From Omphiscola glabra (Eukaryota; Mollusca; Gastropoda; Lymnaeidae): 64,000 nucleotides of DNA. Below, piece after piece: positions 1 to 12,843 of the stretch. The notes under the pieces were generated by a model. It did no database searches. It was not told the DNA's origin and worked only from the letters and a program-made list of their open reading frames with translations. The position numbers were made by a program, and so were the translations under genes. The stretch covers positions 15,908,704 to 15,972,703 of the forward strand of contig OZ024810.1 of assembly GCA_964017045.1 (NCBI GenBank), given 5' to 3'. Position 1 is the stretch's first letter; every line of letters starts with the position of its first letter.

Positions 1-344
1 TCCAAACATTCCACCCTATGTTTTTGGCTCGACAACCAACAACCCCACCCACCACCCCGGCCGTGTCCAGCTACGCCCCTGAATAGTTGACAGGAGCACA
101 TTGATTGTCTCTTGGGGAAATAAACTTATCTGTTATTAGGTCAATAGTTGACAGTTACAAGCAAATTCATTGTGTCATGTGGAAGTACTGAATACACGTG
201 TGTAGGAAGAGCCACAAGAGAAGACCCTTACAATATTATTTATATTCTGTCCCCTACCAAAAGCTGCAAACCTTGTGACAAAGCTAAAAAATCAACAAAA
301 TAAATAGTATATGTTGGGGCTGAATGGACTGTCACAAGCTGAAT

Positions 345-670
345 GCCGGTTGTGTAACATGTTCAGCTAGTGCAAGCACTGCCGGTTGTGTAACGTGTTC
401 AGCTAGTGTAAGCACTGCCAGTTAAGTCAGGTGTTCAGTAAGTGCAAGCACTGCCGGTTGTGTAACGTGTTCAGCTAGTGCAAGCACTGCCGGTTGTGTA
501 ACGTGTTCAGCTAGTGTAAGCACTGCCGGTTGTGTCACGTGTTCAGCTAGTGTAAGCACTGCCGGTTGTGTAACGTTTCAGCTAGTGTAAGTACTGCCAG
601 TTGTGTAACATGTTCAGCTAGTGTAAGCAATTGCCGGTTGTGTAACATGTTCAGCTAGTGTAAGCACTGC
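345..670. repeat. 36-bp minisatellite, about 9 copies
   Basis: Direct repeats of a 36-bp unit beginning GCCGGTTGTGTAACGTGTTC and ending AGTGTAAGCACT. The copies differ by a few substitutions, and one carries GTTAAGTCAGG in place of the usual GTTGTGTAACG. There is no coding sense in any frame. Bases 1-344 before it and 671-1078 after it hold only AT-rich, non-coding sequence as far as I can see. Confidence 0.9.
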
Positions 671-1078
671 CATTGAAACTCTTCCAGGAAGCTGTGGCCT
701 GAACTTCAGTTGAACTTTTTTTTTTTTTTAAATTCTTTGCAGACTGAGGTAAATTTTTCCGGAGGGGAAAAACCAAATGATTTTGTGTAGAGTGTAAAGG
801 AACCGTGGGGAATTCACTGAACAGTTACTTCCCTTTAGGGCAAAAACGAGAAAAAGACTTTAAAATACCAAGTCATCATTTAGGCTATAAAAACTGAAAA
901 TATTTGCACAATCCCAACCTCCCCACATATTACTCTATTTGAATACTTGTGTTTACTTATCCTCCAGTTGTTCTTTGTAAGGAAAAACTCCATTAGCTCA
1001 AACTGACCTAATATTTTTTGCTATATAACAAGTTGAAATAATTCAAAGAAATCAGATGAACTTATTGTAGTCGAAGAG

Positions 1079-1271
1079 CAGGCCGGCACAACATACAGCC
1101 CATGGGCCGCATCCGCCAGCACCCACTTTGTGGCCCTTAAAGTACCGAAATATTATTAGTATTATTATTATTTTCTTAATAGCTTCCCCCCTTGTCCTAT
1201 TCTCTTTCCGCCCGCACAAGTTTTTCATAAAGTATTACGGCCCACCATACATTTTGAGCTGTGCAGGCCTG
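1079..1271. mobile_element. Small non-autonomous hAT-like element
   Basis: The ends are inverted: the left begins CAGGCCGGCACAA and the right end, reverse complemented, reads CAGGCCTGCACAG. The flanking octamers TCGAAGAG and TTGTAGAG match at 6 of 8 positions, consistent with an aged 8-bp hAT target duplication. It has no coding capacity. It lies downstream of the second exon of the left-edge gene, so it is probably intronic. Confidence 0.55.
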
Positions 1272-1456
1272 TTGTAGAGGATCATAGAGAAAGCCAAAGT
1301 TATATCCTGTTCTAATCCAACTAATGGTCTACCCTGAATAAAAGATGCCAAAACAAGAATCCAGTGCACCAGGTCACAAAATGAAACAACATGACTGATC
1401 AAGTTCTTCTAAAGGTTTGGTTCCATAAAGAAAGTGAATGCTCAAAAGATACCAAC

Positions 1457-1536
1457 CTTCTCTTTGATGTTGTCTTGTGTAGCCTCCGCCATGACTGCTT
1501 TTGTTCTTGTATCAAAATGGATTGAACCTGAGGCCT
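1457..1536 (-). CDS. Coding exon 2 of an unrecognised gene (partial, runs off left edge)
   Basis: On the minus strand an acceptor (TACTTCCAG) precedes an 80-base open exon that ends AAAGAGAAG before GTTGGT, a moderate donor. It takes two bases of a split codon and then 26 codons. Joined to the first exon (5546-5519), the split codon is GAG and the frame stays open. The peptide includes GSIHFDTRTKAVMAEATQDN, a hydrophilic sequence I cannot assign to a family. Later exons would lie left of base 1; nothing in 1-1450 looks like one. Confidence 0.6.
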
Positions 1537-2035
1537 CTGGAAGTACATAAAACATACAAATAAGTAATGTTAATTCTGTTGGGTTTAAATGTTTCTTAAA
1601 ATATGTAAGCAGCTGTTTCACTGAATTAAAAGTTACCCAACTGGATTTCTTTCCTTTTTAATTTTTTTTTTCTTTCGCTTCTTACTTTTTAAAACACAGA
1701 TTCTATAATAAATCTCTGTAATACTAGTCTTTAAAATGCACTAGGACATCAAAGTTGCCAATGACCATTGAAAACATAAAAAAAATATAAAAAACTTTTT
1801 CAAACAATTCCAGGTACAATGCATCAACTATTTCTATTTGGGGCCATGCTTATTATAGCTTTTAATGGTTATACTGAGTCACATAGGGTAGACTTAATAT
1901 AGGTCATGACCCAACTCCTCCATATGATAAAAAATATAGGTAAACCAAAGAAATAGGTTTCCTTATAAGTAGCAAAACAAATGCACTTGAAATCCATTTA
2001 AAAGTAATAAAACCATTTGTCACCTTTAAACGTAT

Positions 2036-2140
2036 CACATAAATCAGTCATCTTAAAACAAAATAACTTTTCACATAAATCAGTCATCTTAAAACAAAAT
2101 AACTTTTCACATATATCCTCATCTTGAAACAAAGTAACAT
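2036..2140. repeat. 36-bp direct repeat, 3 copies
   Basis: Three tandem copies of CACATAAATCAGTCATCTTA plus AAACAAAATAACTTTT; the third has diverged. The array lies in the presumed long first intron (1537-5518) of the left-edge gene. The rest of that intron is AT-rich and shows no other feature I can support. Confidence 0.8.
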
Positions 2141-5100
2141 ATTCCCAAATTTAATATCAGGAAAGGCCTCTTAAAATCATCCACAAACTAACGTTTGTTT
2201 ATTAAATATTGACATATTTAAAAAAAATACTTTAGATTTATATCAAGATGTAGACACAAGGTATATAAGAAAATATTGTGCTTGTAGCATTGCATGTAAG
2301 CTTAGAGATTTGCATGTATCTGTTTTGGCACAAATATGTTAAAAATCGTATTTAAAACTCTATTTCTATTTAGTTTTACTTCGAATTACTGGTAAGCACT
2401 TTGGGATAGCCCGAGACTGGTGTCATTTAATTGGCACAATGGCAGATTACTTCGGTGCACCCTTAACAGTTACCTTAAATTACTTCATGAGATTGATACT
2501 TTTTTTATAAATCATTGGGTTAATGGCTTTAATTTCTTAAATCATTAATTAGTAGATAAGAACAGGCCAATCAAAAGGAACTCATCCTTAATCATCAGAC
2601 AAGATTCTACCTACAAGTATTTCTCAACATCATCCTTTGTTCAAATTGTTATAACCCTACAGATAGTTGGCTACTGTGATGCAACAAAACTGACATTCCC
2701 ACAGTCATCCTCATAACATTCAAGCTCTTCTCTTCCCATACTAACAAAATTACACTACATAACTAAAAAATAAGCTCATTAGCAAAGAATTCCTGAGGCT
2801 GCTTATTAATGACATGAAATTTAATGCTTTCACTAATCTTTTTTTAAAATTTTTTAGAGTCAGATGGGTTGGGCTGATTTTTATGACAGTTTTATAAGTT
2901 ACAGGTCATCACTATAATACAAAAGTTTAAAAATGCGTTCAGTTCTTAAAAAAAGCATAAAACTATAAATTTCTGCAACACTGAATCTTCCTTGCAGACA
3001 TATTCCACCACCAAGCCATTTGAAAGACAATAAACAGCTTTCATTTTGCCCCCCAACCCCTGGCCAGCAAATTCTCTCAGGTACTGTGTCATACACAATG
3101 GTTACGGCATGTGCAGTTTAGCTCTATGAGTTTCTATGGCCAACCTCAAATAGAACATAGATAAAATTCAATGTCTGTGAGCACAGTTTATCAATCTGGA
3201 CACCTGTAGCCCTTTGTGTAATCAAATATCCTGGCAAGTCAATCATCAGAGTGTTTAAAATAGTTTTACCAATGTACACATGTAATATGAAGAGGAACAT
3301 GGATATTATTATATAATATATTAATCACAAATGAGCTGGCTGGAATGAAGAATATTAAGATAATGGTATTGTCAGTAGGTAGACAAGCTGTTTGTGGGCA
3401 GAATCAATATGTGATGTAAAATTGTAAAGGGTTAAATTCCATCACATTGAATGCTGCTTTGGACCAACAGGTACAAGTACACCAGACCTCTGTAATTTTA
3501 AAAGGTTTATACTTTATTCAATTGCATTGAGCATTGAATGGTGTTTTAGAACTAAATGACCCGCTACATCAGACCTCAGTATGCCATTTTGGAAATGGCC
3601 AACATTTGAAAAAGAAGAGGCTTTAGGTCATGGTTTTCTCCCTTTGTCCTTGGCTACTCACAATTTAGCAATGTTTTAAAGCAAAAATAAAGATAGTCAT
3701 CTTGAAGTAGAAAGACAGGCACAAATAGATATAGTGAAGGACTTAAATTATCAAAATTTTTGGTAGCCAATTATCAGAACATAACCCCATTTCATTTTAA
3801 TGATAAATACAAATTAGCCACCAATAAACAGTATAAGATTCAAACTTAAAAGGGATAAATTCCACTATTTCTTTATAGTAGATAAACGTAATTTACAACT
3901 ATTAATTGATATGATTATCTGAATTGTATTGCTGTTCCATAGTATTGCTACCATAATGAATCAGTGATATACATTATCATTCTTATGTCAACTTATGTGA
4001 GACATCAGAAACAAACAAATGTGACACAGAAAAGAAAAGGTTTTGATTATAATTAAATGTAATGAAATATAGAGAATTTAATTGTTAACTTAATGTAGAA
4101 AAAAATTTAATGCTTGCCAATTTTAATTTATAGTCATGAGGGGAGCCAGTTTTAAATCCATTCCTATAACTTTTGTATCAAAAAGTTTTTAATTTTAAAG
4201 TGCATCATACCTTAGCAATATATGATTTATGCTAAGTTGGGAGCTCAGATTCAGTTAACAAAAACAAAAACAGATTTGTTTTTAACTTCATGTAGTATGT
4301 AGGATACACTTGATTTAATAAAGGAGTTAGAAAGGAAAAAAAGTGTCATGATTTAGTCTTATAACACAATATCAATAATTTTTTGTTTCAATTTACCTAA
4401 GCCTAAATTACTAAAATTGCTTTTAAAATTTAAGCAAAATATGCGGCTACCTCTAGAGGTAGAGATATAAATAAATAAGTGTATCTCACCCATTCTTACT
4501 TATAAATTACAAAGTAACTGTAGTGTGGGGCGATTTGAGCCCAATAAATAATTTCGGCTTCCCAGGGCTCAATTTGTTATTGTGGCGATGCTGCCGTCCG
4601 ACGTGTAATACTAATGCCACTTCCTGTTACTGCTCTATTGTTGACAACACAGCAATTTCACCAGCAATATTTTTAAAACTATCATATTTGCCAGGAAATT
4701 TATAGCGCATTATGCTTAGTGTGCTTTGTTCTCTACCCATACTGTATATGTATGGGGCTAGGGCCTGTCTTGCCCTACCCATCCCTGCCTATAACGTATA
4801 CTAGGCAGCAAACATACATAGTCTATAATTTACTACAGAACTTCTATAGTCTATAGGCCTAGGCCTATGACTAAAACAAATGGCACATCTACGCTTACAT
4901 GTTAGTGTTAGGCTAACACTAGTGACTAGTAGTAACACAATCAAATACTATCATTTTTCATTATTAGTCATTATCAAATTTTGGCACTAAAATTACTTTT
5001 AAAAAAAGTAAAATTGTCAAGAATGTGCTTAGGCCTACAGATTAGTGATAGAAAAATATGTGTTGTAAAACTTGATATGTGATTGTTATCATTTTGTTGT

Positions 5101-5518
5101 ACATGCTTACTTAAATAATAAATATTGAATTAATTCATTTTCATATTTTTTTTAAAAATCAAAATTTTTTTGTAGAAATAAATAATATAATTAAATAAAG
5201 ATTCTTTGAATATCCAGCTGTCTAAGTTGATCAGCAGTGACTAAATAAAGTTTATGAAATAAAACCCACCATAAAAAACAAACTATAATTTATCTTAAGT
5301 TAAGCAAGGCCAACTGATGAATGAGTTGAGTTCAGTAGAGACAGTGACAGAGTACACAGTAGTCAGGAATATTAGACCCATCCATTCATTGATTCCTAAA
5401 TAATTGGACGAGGCTGTTTCAAACTGTAACGCTTGGTAAAATTCTTTAGGAAGAGCATACTAAATGAAGTTGATTTTTTTTCTTTAAATTAAGTCTAATA
5501 AGAAACATAATTAATTAC

Positions 5519-5546
5519 CTGAACGCGAGTTATTTTTGCGTGCCAT
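5519..5546 (-). CDS. First coding exon of an unrecognised gene (MARKNNSRS)
   Basis: On the minus strand an ATG in the context TCAAAATGGCACG opens nine codons, M-A-R-K-N-N-S-R-S, plus one base before GTAATT, a good donor. That base completes a GAG codon with the exon at 1536-1457, giving a 36-residue N-terminus. The sequence upstream (about 5560-5660) is CpG-rich relative to its AT-rich surroundings, as expected for a promoter and 5' UTR. The protein family is not recognised, and with so few residues the model rests on splice-phase consistency and context. Confidence 0.55.
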
Positions 5547-5555
5547 TTTGAGTGA

Positions 5556-5665
5556 ATAGTCTTTTGAAGACATCAAACTGCGACCGGATGTGAACCGATG
5601 TTTACGTCTCAAGGAGGCGGAAACTGTCGAATTTTACCGGAGGTACCCGTTTTGCTATGGTCAGC
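5556..5665 (-). promoter_or_regulatory. Likely promoter/5' UTR of the left-edge gene
   Basis: A short patch with several CpGs stands out from AT-rich flanks just upstream of the MARKNNSRS start codon. On the plus strand it contains GACCGGATGTGA, an ETS-like CCGGAT core, and GGAGGCGGAAAC. The start codon sits in AAAATGGC, which resembles a YY1 site; such sites often overlap animal translation starts. No TATA box is obvious. This is inference from base composition and motifs. Confidence 0.35.
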
Positions 5666-6846
5666 AGAAAACATTTCTTAATCGTTAAATAGCATGTCAG
5701 CGAATTGGTTAACCGTCAAAATGGGGACACCATTGTCAAACTGATCTATTTTAAATCATAAAAATTTAGGGTTCCACCAGCTTTCAGCGCATTAGACAGT
5801 TCTGGTTAACCGTTCTTATTCATAGTGGTTCAACTGAATAGGGCTGATGACAGATGATGTTGCCTAGAGCTAGGGCTAAGCTATGGACTATGTGGCAACT
5901 AAAATGCAAACATAATGACATAATGAAGTAATAAATTATACTTGATGAGATGAGACACTGTGTTAATTTTTCAGGATATAGGCCTACATTTTAGATTGAC
6001 GATGTTGATATACAAATTTTAGGGTGTATTTATTTAAACTTTCATGATTAAAAATTGTAGTTATTTTAACAGTGTGAATCTAAGCCTACTTTCTGATGGC
6101 AAGAATCAGCAGCGCCCGTTGAAGTGAACTCCGATAATCCGATAGAATTGTGAGCAGACGTTTCGTTGAAATATGCGCTTACGCTGTCGTATTTTATCGC
6201 AACGAATATAGGCCATGCACACATAGCACAATCAGCCTAGATGCACATTTCAGTTTCAATTTCGTCTTATCAGGTAGGCAAGGAGTTGAATGGGACTGGG
6301 TCAAAGTTGACCTGGACTTCGTGATAACTGATGATCAACAAATCGGAACCATTTTCATTTTTAAAAAATGACGTGAAGTGGGGTTTTTTATTTGTTACAT
6401 ACAAATTTGTCAAAAATGATGTTATTTGATTTTTGCAAGGAATGAATGTATTTTTTAAAAAAAAGTTCTGAAACCAGTGGACTTGAATTTGTGAAAGGGC
6501 TAGTGCCGCCCGGGCGGACCGAGATTTTTGCTAACAATAAACCCTGCAGTTGGTCCAAAATGCCACCCCCTTAATAAATATAAAAGTAAAGCTGCCATGG
6601 ATGGACCGTCATCTCCTCCCCAATCTTTCTACCCCAGCGCGTGAAGCACTGTTTTGTCATGCAGGCCTACAGCCAATTCCAAGAATTCATACAATGACCC
6701 CTAAGCGCGGCTAGAAATAGTACACAGCGTTCAAAGGGAAAGAACTGTACATAGCGCCCAAATTATGTCCTGTCAGTTCATTTGCCCCCTCTGCGAAAGC
6801 TAGAGCAGTGGACACACTCGACAGTGGTGTTCAAACCAGATCGATT
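5666..6846. other. Intergenic, no gene seen
   Basis: This is mixed-composition sequence with no open frame that looks like an exon and no clear repeat. A short frame at 6150-6371 has no codon bias or splice context and is not called. Confidence 0.5.
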
Positions 6847-7054
6847 CAGTGGCGTAGCGAGCTTAACTCGCGCCCGGGGCACAATACCTTTTTAGCGCCC
6901 CCCCAAAACCTTTTTAGCGCCCTCCCAAAACCTTTTTAGCGCCCCCCCTATTCGAAAACCATACAATATTATATGTAAAATATACCATTTGGCGCCCCTT
7001 TGTGAGTAGCGCCCGGGGCATGATGCCCCCTTTGCCCCCCTCACTACGCCACTG
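6847..7054. mobile_element. MITE, CAGTGGCGTAG family, copy A
   Basis: It begins CAGTGGCGTAGCGAGC and ends CTCACTACGCCACTG, giving inverted ends of about 15 bp. The interior contains repeated TTTTTAGCGCCC segments and GCGCCCGGGGCATGATGCCC. Copies at 8283-8464 (inverted) and 14132-14243 (internally deleted) share ends and interior. Flanking octamers here do not match, so the target duplication is lost or the borders are altered. It is non-autonomous, with no transposase. Confidence 0.75.
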
Positions 7055-7885
7055 ATGATGGGGAGGGGTGTGTGTGTGTGTGATGGTAGTAAACGGGAGA
7101 GGCGGTGTTTTTATTTCTCGCCAACGGCGGCAATACACCTTAGAAACGGCCCTGGTCGTCAAGTAAGTAAACCGATCAAACGGCTTTTGCCCTGTAACCG
7201 AAACCCCCAGAGATCAAGAGGACGCGGAAGAGCCCAAAATCACCCCCGGGGGTAGTGAGGTAGACAAAGATGAGTTTAGGACTGGAAATGTTTGGAGAGA
7301 GGATAGCGAGAAATCGGTGGGCGTGGAAAGATATTGTTAATGACCCCGTAGTTAGCACGCGATCAACTGGGATTTGAAATGCAAAGCGAAAGCAGAAAGT
7401 GGATCTACATGTCTTACACTGGAGACTCGTGGCCGATGAAGACAAAATCATTATGTAAATATGGCGCAACTCCATTTAAATGACATAATGACATATGTAC
7501 GTCTCTAAACAAGAGATCTAAAACATAATTATCCATTATTATCGGTACCTCAGTACGGTTATAAGGGGGGGGGGGGGGGAGTGGGCGAGGTATACGACTC
7601 ATGTCCTCACAGGCGTAGCCAGAGTGTTTGACGCCCAGGAAAAAAAAATCATTTTTACAGCCCCTCAACTCTTTATTATTTGTCTGACACCCGGGGACAT
7701 CTATACCCCCTCTTACCCGCCTTAGCTACGACTCTGCATGTCGCTCTAGCTGTTTGTAACGACAAAGTTAAAAAAAAAAAACACACAAATTGAAGTAGAG
7801 TAAATACTCGATTTCACGAAAAAAAAAGTGACCTCGGGTCTTTAGTCTCAACGCCAGTCAATCTATTTTTAGAAACGACCTCACC

Positions 7886-7887
<2 letters not shown>

Positions 7888-7924
<37 letters not shown>
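7888..7924. repeat. Poly-T tract, 37 bp
   Basis: Uninterrupted T run in non-coding sequence. It could be the reverse complement of a retroposon tail, but no recognisable element is attached. A separate G run lies near 7565-7580. Confidence 0.9.
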
Positions 7925-7925
<1 letters not shown>

Positions 7926-8138
7926 TGGGGCACCAATCACCTGACCCCAGCATGCCGTTATCGATTACTGTACCGTACAGAATATACAGTACAATAAATT
8001 TAGCAGCACACGTTTATTAGATAAGTATCTATTGTTTACTATGTAATAACTTCTGCAACGCAATCTTTCCGCGGGAGTGCTCGGTTATCCGAAACAAAAA
8101 TCCGGCCCCAAATAGTTCGCGAAATCGACTCTCTACTG

Positions 8139-8509
8139 CAGCGGTTATCAACCTTTTGGGGTCGAACGACCCTTTCCCAGGGGTCACCTAAGACCATCAG
8201 AAAACACATATCCTGTACAGTTACGAAGCAGCAACGAAAATAATTTTGTAGCTGGGGGTCGCTACAACATGAGGAACTTTATCAGTGGCGTAGTGAGGAG
8301 GGGGCAAGGGGGGCATCATGCCCCGGGCGCTACTCACAAAGGGGCGCCAAATGGTATATTTTACTATAATATTGTATGGTTTTCGAATAGGGGCGCTAAA
8401 AAGGTATTGGGGGCGCTAAAAAGGTATTGTGCCCCGGGCGCGAGTTAAGCTCGCTACGCCACTGAACTGTATTAAAGGGTCGCGGCAGTAGAAAGGTTGA
8501 GAAACACTG
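8139..8509. mobile_element. hAT MITE with intact 8-bp target duplication, host of a nested MITE
   Basis: The left end is CAGCGGTTATCAACCTTT and the right end, reverse complemented, is CAGTGTTTCTCAACCTTT (14 of 18 identical). It is flanked on both sides by CTCTACTG (8131-8138 and 8510-8517), a perfect 8-bp target duplication diagnostic of the hAT superfamily. CAGNGGTTNTCAACCT ends are typical of non-autonomous animal hATs. It is interrupted at 8283-8464 by a second element, so without the insert it would be about 180 bp. Confidence 0.85.
8283..8464. mobile_element. MITE, CAGTGGCGTAG family, copy B, nested in another hAT
   Basis: It begins CAGTGGCGTAGTGAGG and ends GCTCGCTACGCCACTG, in opposite orientation to copy A at 6847-7054. 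Flanking octamers AACTTTAT and AACTGTAT match at 7 of 8, fitting a hAT-type target duplication. It lies wholly inside the older element at 8139-8509, which gives a relative age: host element first, this MITE second. Confidence 0.85.
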
Positions 8510-9019
8510 CTCTACTGTATCCGAAAAGATTCCTAAACATAAGTGCAACTCCCAAGGGGGGAAGTGGGGAGAAGGGGTTGCTGCAATTAGGTAAGTGAAA
8601 CGGTCATACGTCTCAAATAGAACTTCCCACGATTCGGACAAAGGTAAGTGACCATTTGCTTTCGCACACCTCCCCCAACTTTTATTTCCCAGTGAAAGCC
8701 TCAAACCTACCCCAAAGTGGCCATTCCATTCGCCCCCCCCCCCCCCCCCAATCTTTTAGAGCCCCTGTACAAAAGCCTAAAATCAATCAAGGGGAAGACA
8801 AGTCCCCATAGAATAAGAGGATTTGTCCCCATCCTTGGTTAGGTCCCATGCTTGCAGATACTTCTTGTCTGCTTCTCATTGCTTCAAACATTTGCCGCGT
8901 CACACCGATCGTCAGTGTTGACAAACATGCAGCAAAGAAATAGTGTGCAGGAGGGTAGAGGAGGCAGGGTCAAGCCCCACACCCTCCCATAAAAATGAGA
9001 GAGGGAGAGAGAAAGAGTT

Positions 9020-9215
9020 AGAGAAAGATAGGCAGGGCACAACGAAAGGAGGGAGAAGAAGAGGAAGGTAGAGAAAAAGATGGGACGAGAACATCAAAGG
9101 GTGGCGATGCTGTGTGTAGTGAAGAAAACAGAGAGGAATGGAGAAGGGTCGTTTTCATGTCATCTGTGGCGCCCCAACGGTCCAAGGACTAAGGAACATG
9201 ATGATGAAAGAAACA
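9020..9215 (+). pseudogene. Decayed LINE 3' tail, copy 1, followed by microsatellite
   Basis: The plus-strand sequence matches the better copy at 15003-15272: GGCAGGGCACAAC, GGAGGGAGAAGAAGAGGAAG, then GTCATCTGTGGCGCCCCAACGGTCCAAG. The conceptual product is the arginine-rich C-terminal tail (QGT..GGRRRGR..RKR) of a non-LTR retrotransposon reverse transcriptase. It is frameshifted and contains stops. It runs into a GACA, AT and ATAG microsatellite, as LINE 3' ends often do. Confidence 0.7.
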
Positions 9216-9260
9216 TAGACAGATGGATGGACAAATCGATTGACGGACGGACGGAAGGAC

Positions 9261-9370
<110 letters not shown>

Positions 9371-11309
9371 CCTCTGTTTTAACTTCAAAATGCTCTTGTT
9401 CTTTACATAACTTGGCTTTCGACCAGTGTTTCTTTCAGGCATACCTCCGGGGGGGGGGGGGGGCACTGCCCCCCCCTCCCCGGAGCAAGTCAAGTGCCCC
9501 CCCGGGGGAAAATGTGTAAGAAAAAATAACCAAAAAAAAAAACTACTCTAAATTTAATTTTTATACAATTATTGGAACAAATTAAATATCGCTTTGTTCG
9601 ATATATATTGATGATCCATAGCGTTCAGGTTAATCTTGTTACAGGCTCGCAGAAATCGATTATAAATATGGTATTGTTTTGAAAATTGGCCGCTCCTGAT
9701 CATAAGCTAAATCTTACTTTTCTGATTCGCAGATATCGGTATCTTTTATTTAATTTAATTTTGCAGCTGCAAAAGGTGAAAGACTTTTTAATAACCCTGT
9801 ATTAAACTACCTTTTCATCGATATAAATGTCTGTAAATTAAATATACCGGTAGTTCTTGCTAAGAAATAAACATGTGCAATCTGTTTTCAAATGATATTG
9901 AAAAATAGTATCATGCTTTAAAAAATCATTTTTAGCAAACATTTTAATGTAGTAGATTCCATAGATGTATGCTGACATAGAAAAAAGGAAAAATTAAAAA
10001 TAATAATAATAATAATAATTTTAAAACAAAAAATTAGGAATTTACCTGTTACATACAAATAGTGGACATTTCATCATAATTATTAAATCGAGTGTTTCTA
10101 ATTTTTTAACACAGTTTCGGGAACAGAATAAAATGATTTTAAAAAATAGTCTTAATTTATTAAATCCCCAATGACTTTTCTCTGTTAATATAATAATAAT
10201 AAACAATCTTCCCCAGCTGTTTGAACTATTTAAAAAAAATTATTTTAAGATGATAATCCAGTAGAAAGAATATAATATATATTTAAACAACGAATAAAAA
10301 AAAATTGAGTATTTCGATTATCTTGTAAATGCCATTTTTGGTAGTAATTAAAAAAAATTATATGGAATTGGTAAAAAAATTGTTTTCAAGTATAATATCG
10401 AAGAGGCAAGTTGTAATGATCTGAAGCAAATTATAGTAGTCTAAATTTCTTAATTAACATTTCAATCAACTGAATATTGAGATTGAGAATTGAAACATTA
10501 ATTTTATACGGGAAAAAAATCACACATTAATAATTATATGAGTCTCTTGTAAACAATTCTTGACTTCTGAACAATTATGTCGGTTACATATGATTTATAA
10601 ATAAATACCAATTTTGAAAACCCATAAAGATATAGTCTTTAGCCTTTTGTACAGAAAAGCTTTTTTTCTTTTTGACTTTGGTGAAACTTGGAAATATTTT
10701 GAAATAAACGTATGTTTTTGGTTTTTCTTTTTCGTTCAAAATGTAAAACTATTTTAGCATTTCTTTTTTGGGATGGATACCTTTTTTGGAAGGAAGTCTT
10801 TTTTCTTAATTTTAAAAATATTTTGTAGTAAATTCATTATTTTTATGTAGTTGATCGCAAAAATATTTTAAAATAATAACTTTAATAATACATTACTTTT
10901 CAATTTTAAAAATAAATGTTTGCATACCACACTTAGTCAAGCAGAGAGGTCACTTGTACGTTGGCTCTTATGTCAAATGACACATAAAATCTTAACTAGC
11001 ATCTCTCCCGTTGCTCTACAGTTAAGTGTTTAATGATGCGAAACTAAATTTAACTACGGTATGTAAAAAAAAAATGCTCTTGCATTTTGAATTTATCAAA
11101 AAATTTCCGGGGCCTATAAAGTTTTAAGGGGCGAGTCTAAGCTAAGGAGTATCTCTCGATAAAAAACATACCCTAAGGGATCCCTATTGGACTGAATTTA
11201 TTTAATATTGTGCTGGTGGAAGAGTTAGTGGTGTCCTGTTATTATCATTATTTCTAGCGCTTCCCACCCAAATGTCTGAAATGTTTACATCAGTGGCGCT
11301 TCATCCCAT

Positions 11310-12340
11310 TTAGGGCCCTGGCCTGCTCCACCCCATTCTTCCATTGGGATCGATCCATCGCTTTACACCTCCATGTGCGAACCCCAACCTTTGTAAGCCC
11401 TTCTCTACATCGTCAATCCATCTCAGTCTTGGTCGACCGGTGAGCCGTCTGCCCCTAGGTTTCTGCCTGTAGATAGTTTTTGTTGCTCCAGAATCCGGCA
11501 TCCTTTCAATGTGTCCTGCCTAGGGCAATCTGCCTTTTTTTATATTGTTGTGACTATGGATGGGTATTTGTACAATTGATATATCTCTTGGTTTGTACGG
11601 ATTCCCAAAACAAAATTGTCTATCATCGGGTCATATATTTAGCAGGTTCTCTGCTTTTCTGGTAGGAACCAAGTCTCACTACTGGTCTTGTGATAGTGGT
11701 GTATACTGCCTTCTTTGTTCCCTTAGCAAGATTTTTGCTTCGAAGTAGCTTTTGTAAATTAAAATAAGAACGTTTGCATGCTGTTATTCTTTCTTGCACC
11801 TCCGATTGTATTTCCTCTTGCTTATTTATAGTCACCCCTAGATATTTGAAAGTAGCTACCCTCTCAAAGGCGTATATGTTCATATTAATGAAGTCATCAG
11901 TGCGTATTTCCTGACATTATCATAAATATTGCCTTCGCTTTATTTACATCAAGACCAGCTGTGACCGTCACATCTTCAAGTTCCCTGAAAGTTTTAATTA
12001 TATCATCAATGCTGTTTCTACCAAGTAGCGCTATATCGTCTGTGTAGGCCAGGTATTGCAGTGGCTGGCTTTATAAAGTTCCTTATGGTTGTTCTGTACC
12101 ACCTCTCAGGTGCTCACACGTATGTTTCTAATGCTTTTTTCTAAAGTGATGTTGAAAATGATACACGGATTTCCTTGTCTGAGGCCCAGATTGATTGGGA
12201 ACTCCCTCAAGTACTCCCTCTGTACTTTGATTCTACTTTTGTAGTTATCCATCGTCATATGTATGAGACGGGTAAGTTTTTTAAGGACTCCAAGTTCCAG
12301 CACAGCATCGTTCATGTAATTCCTGTCTATGCTATCATAA
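11310..12340 (-). pseudogene. Dead non-LTR retrotransposon reverse transcriptase fragment
   Basis: Read on the minus strand in several frames, this is the palm-to-C-terminus part of a LINE reverse transcriptase. In order it has a segment with GLRQGNP (about 12175), the catalytic-site match YTDD followed by IALLGR at 12046-12035, FKYLGVTI (about 11845), and a C-terminal GRPRLRWIDDVEKGL (about 11420). Family members usually have YADD and GLRQGDP. At least three frame changes and several stops separate the blocks, so it encodes no working enzyme. It lies inside the hAT-type element 9424-13250, so it was probably inserted there or captured. The clade is RTE- or Jockey-like, not resolved by eye. 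Confidence 0.8.
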
Positions 12341-12843
12341 CCTGATTTAGTCCAGATATAGTTGGTGTATGTTGATGTATTCTTAGCATTTTTCTACGAG
12401 ATATCTAACAGTAAATATATGAACTTTTGAAATGCCCCTTCACACATTGTCTTAAAGATACATTGAATACAGTGCATGATACCCTCACTAGGTAACTCTT
12501 GTTACCAGTGAAATATCCGCATCAACACCAGGCACAGAAACATTGCAAATCCCATCTACATTCATAGGAGCCATAATGATCAATAAATTGATCGTGGGCC
12601 CTTAATAGACAGAAAAAGAAGAAGAAATTTAGTTTGTGTCTGGCACTGGTCGCCAAAATGCCTCCACTGACGCTTGAAAAATTATTTCCCCCTATCAAAT
12701 GAAAGTCTTATCAAAACATTCGAATCATGTATACTCCAAAATGCACATTTTGATTGTTAAACAATCACACATTTTCTGCTGCCCTACTTCCCGATAAAAA
12801 TTACTTGCCATGACAGCCAAATTTGGTGCTGATATATACTGCC

